From Anadara kagoshimensis (taxonomy: Eukaryota; Mollusca; Bivalvia; Arcoida; Arcidae): a stretch of 64,000 bases of DNA. The position numbers were made by a program, and so were the translations under genes. Positions 61,528-64,000 of this stretch are shown here, one piece after another. A model generated the notes under the pieces. That model made no database searches, was not told the origin of the DNA, and saw nothing but the letters and a program-made list of their open reading frames with translations. How positions within the stretch are numbered: the first letter of the stretch is position 1; each line of letters starts with the position of its first letter. The stretch spans positions 47,298,508 through 47,362,507 of the forward strand of contig CM037870.1 in NCBI GenBank assembly GCA_021292105.1, read 5' to 3'.

Positions 61528-61745
61528 TAGTTTTAATTTTTCAGTACTAGACTGCCGTATCTGAATACTCTTCCTCGTCAGAATTTCTTGGACCAAAATC
61601 ATGAAACCTTAACTGTTTTCAAGATGTTGAAAAGATAACCAACGTTCTAAAATATATTTTGCCAAATTGAGCTAAAGAAATTCTTTGCATGAGGAAGTAT
61701 ACCTTAGATTTTGAGGAATTTCAAATTTTATCTAGCAGCAAATTT
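61528..61745 (-). repeat. Family H repeat with decayed hammerhead
   Basis: Closely matches the copy at 58262 along its whole length. The core reads CTGACGA, which is allowed, but GAAAC has become GATAC and the right side of stem II is altered, so cleavage is unlikely. Confidence 0.8.
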
Positions 61746-61749
61746 AGAT

Positions 61750-63835
61750 AAAAGTATAAACGAGGAAATGAATACAATCTACAACAAACAATTTAATAAA
61801 TATAAGAAATGTTGTTGGCTTGGTTTACTACACTAACAGCAATATAAATAACACAACCTTTTACAAACATGTTCATTTTAATGAATACACGTTATTCAGT
61901 TAAACTAATTTATTGATTTGATTGTAATGATTTAATTTGCATGACACGCCATTTTAAGTTCATATCATTTCAACGACTATTTTTCATTATTACAAATCAA
62001 AATCAGATACAATTCAATTTCAATCATCAATTTATCACGCGAAAAGATAATTGCGTTCACGAATGGTAGAACTCGTACAGTCACGTAAAAACATTGGTTA
62101 ACTTAATTAGAAAAGCACTCAAAGGTTTTAACTCTTGTTGAAATGTCAATGTATATATTTCAGAAAAGGGTATTGAACGGTACATTTAAATGATAGAAAT
62201 AACTTTTGTTGTTAATGAGTACAAAATTTAAAACTTGAAGAACGTCTACTCTGCTTTTACTGTGTTTCAGAGAATGCAACATATGGCAATATTTCTACGA
62301 CTCCCACCTTGATGTTCATTAATCCTTCAAAAGACAACTCCTTCGTTATTACTACGTACTATAACAAACATCGCTATTTGGCAAAAACTAAAACTACTGT
62401 AAACAACTGCCGAAAGTATCCTTTTGGCATAAAAGTAGACTAAAAAATGTGAAGCGTCAATATTATATATATTATATACTTGTCAAATGACTGTGCATTG
62501 TTCTTGAAACCACATTATGGCAAAAGATTAAATTTTATTCAGTTTATATGCATTACTTAATAGAAAAATAAACATAACGCAATACAAATAAATGACAAAC
62601 ATACAAGTAAGAAAACAAGAAATGATAAACACCACTGATGAAAAATATAGACTTTGAGAGGATACTGAGGATAATTTCCATAAGGCTGCTTATAATTGCG
62701 ACACTTCTGGAGGTCCTCAACATTCCACATAATTTACAGCTATTGAGTTATTTAATACGCACGTTTAATTAGCCTTATTACATTGAGCAATGGAAAATAA
62801 GCTCTTCATATATATGTTATCTTTAAAATTTAAGAAAACATATAATTTTCTAATTGCTATGATTAGTTTAAAAATTGATAATAAACTGCATAAGTCACTA
62901 TGGTTTAAAGATCCCAGGCGAATTTATTGATATATTGTTTGAATGATAATAACCAAAGATAAAAATGTCGTATTATGTTTTAGCTCATCTGAGTTGCTCA
63001 ATGTGAACTTTTGGAATGACTCCGTTTTTCGTCATCCGTTAAATATTTGACTAAAACGACTCCCCGAAAACAATTATTTCCATGGCAGTGAAACTAGGCA
63101 TATATCGTATCACGCTAAAGTCTGTTTTAGTTTGCATGCTGGTTGAGCTTGACAAATTTTTAATATCACAGTCACCCGTAAAATCAAAACCATTGAAACA
63201 TATTGTCACAAAATGCATAGAAGCTTAATTGCTTAATTGTATATCTACTTACTAGCTATAGTAGGCAAATTACCAAGTTATGTAAGATTACGACGTCACA
63301 GACGTCTACCAGCGTAGAAAGATAAGAGAACAACTGACTGAATAACACAACATTGTTTTCTTTTTCCTGTTTATCAAATCTTATTCAATACGATAATGAC
63401 TGCATTCAGTTACATGCCAGATTTTTATATTGTATTTTTGGTGGCATAATTTACCCTTTTATCTATTATATGTCTATTTGTATATTGTCCAGATTTTACT
63501 TATGTAGTTGTCTAGACATATATCCAGACAAAATAAACTTACTATATTTCTATTACAACTTACGTATTGATCTCAATATATAACTTCCTACATCTTTCAT
63601 TCCACCGTGAATTTTTGACAATCTTTTTTTCAGTCACCACAAATATTTATTCACTTTGCGATTAATTTGAATCATTTTCGCTTTCATTGCTGTCATTTAT
63701 TTATATCGGTATGTTTGTATTAAAACTCATTTGCAAAATTTTAGGAAATAAGGATTTTTAAGAACATTTTGTTCGGATATTTTGTGTCAACTAGTAATTT
63801 GTATTATCAATTAGTCTACTTATAGTGTTTTTTTT
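61750..63835. other. No gene seen
   Basis: AT-rich sequence with no supported gene, RNA or repeat. The short plus-strand ORF at 63353-63583 is hydrophobic and has no recognisable family. Confidence 0.5.
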
Positions 63836-64000
63836 TAAATTGCTGCTAGTTAAAATTTGAAATTCCTAAAAAAATAAGGTAATCTCCACCATGCAAAGTA
63901 TTTCCTTAGCTTAATCTGGTAAAATGTATTTTGGTCTTTTGGGTATCTTTTCGACATGTTGGTTTAATAATTTTGGTCCAAGCACTAATGATATTGAATT
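63836..64000 (+). repeat. Family H repeat, cut by the window end
   Basis: TTAAAATTTGAAATTCC, ATGCAAAGTATTTCCTTAGC and AATTTTGGTCCAAGCACTA match family H in plus orientation. The core begins CTAATGA instead of CTGATGA, so this copy looks inactive; the rest lies beyond the window. Confidence 0.75.

Overview
This is an AT-rich stretch of an animal genome, probably a lophotrochozoan and most likely a bivalve mollusc. That assignment is an inference from split exons with GT/AG borders, tRNA-derived SINEs with mollusc-like bodies, L1/Tx1-type LINE remnants, hammerhead-bearing interspersed repeats and a very high load of non-autonomous DNA elements. No species marker is present. Nothing bacterial is visible: no operons, no CRISPR, no long ORFs apart from transposase remains.

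Region 1 (1-30 kb) holds the one convincing host gene. It is a seven-exon plus-strand gene (coding 5108-11095) whose exons splice in a single open frame to 217 residues: a signal peptide, a cysteine-rich region resembling TNF-receptor repeats, and a very basic tail with no membrane segment. Around and inside its introns lies a roughly 400-bp interspersed repeat, here called family B, with about 20 full or partial copies in the window. A second dispersed family (family H) carries a recognisable type I hammerhead ribozyme. SINEs, broken LINE pieces and simple repeats fill the rest.

Region 2 (29.85-54.65 kb) is a stack of nested insertions that can be resolved to the base. An old tandem array of three 341-bp units is the substrate. 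Unit 2 is split by a hAT transposon (30319-49485; TIR CAGTGGCGTAGCG; 5-bp duplication ATGGT) with a frameshifted minus-strand transposase. That hAT is itself split by a 14.7-kb foldback-like element (34597-49326) with a perfect 9-bp duplication TATGCAAAC. Its arms consist of a ~215-bp outer segment followed by inverted arrays of a ~183-bp monomer, about 7 copies on the left and about 24 on the right. Unit 3 is split by a 4.6-kb element (49751-54331) with 15-bp TIRs and a TTA duplication. It has no recognisable transposase and contains three ~400-bp tandem repeats.

Region 3 (54.65-64 kb) has no gene I can support. It holds a minus-strand SINE, a tRNA-like sequence, more family B copies and three family H copies, one with an intact-looking hammerhead core and one cut by the window end.

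The most interesting items are the large foldback element with a higher-order-structured satellite arm, the hammerhead-bearing repeat family, and the secreted TNFR-like gene with its arginine/lysine-rich tail.
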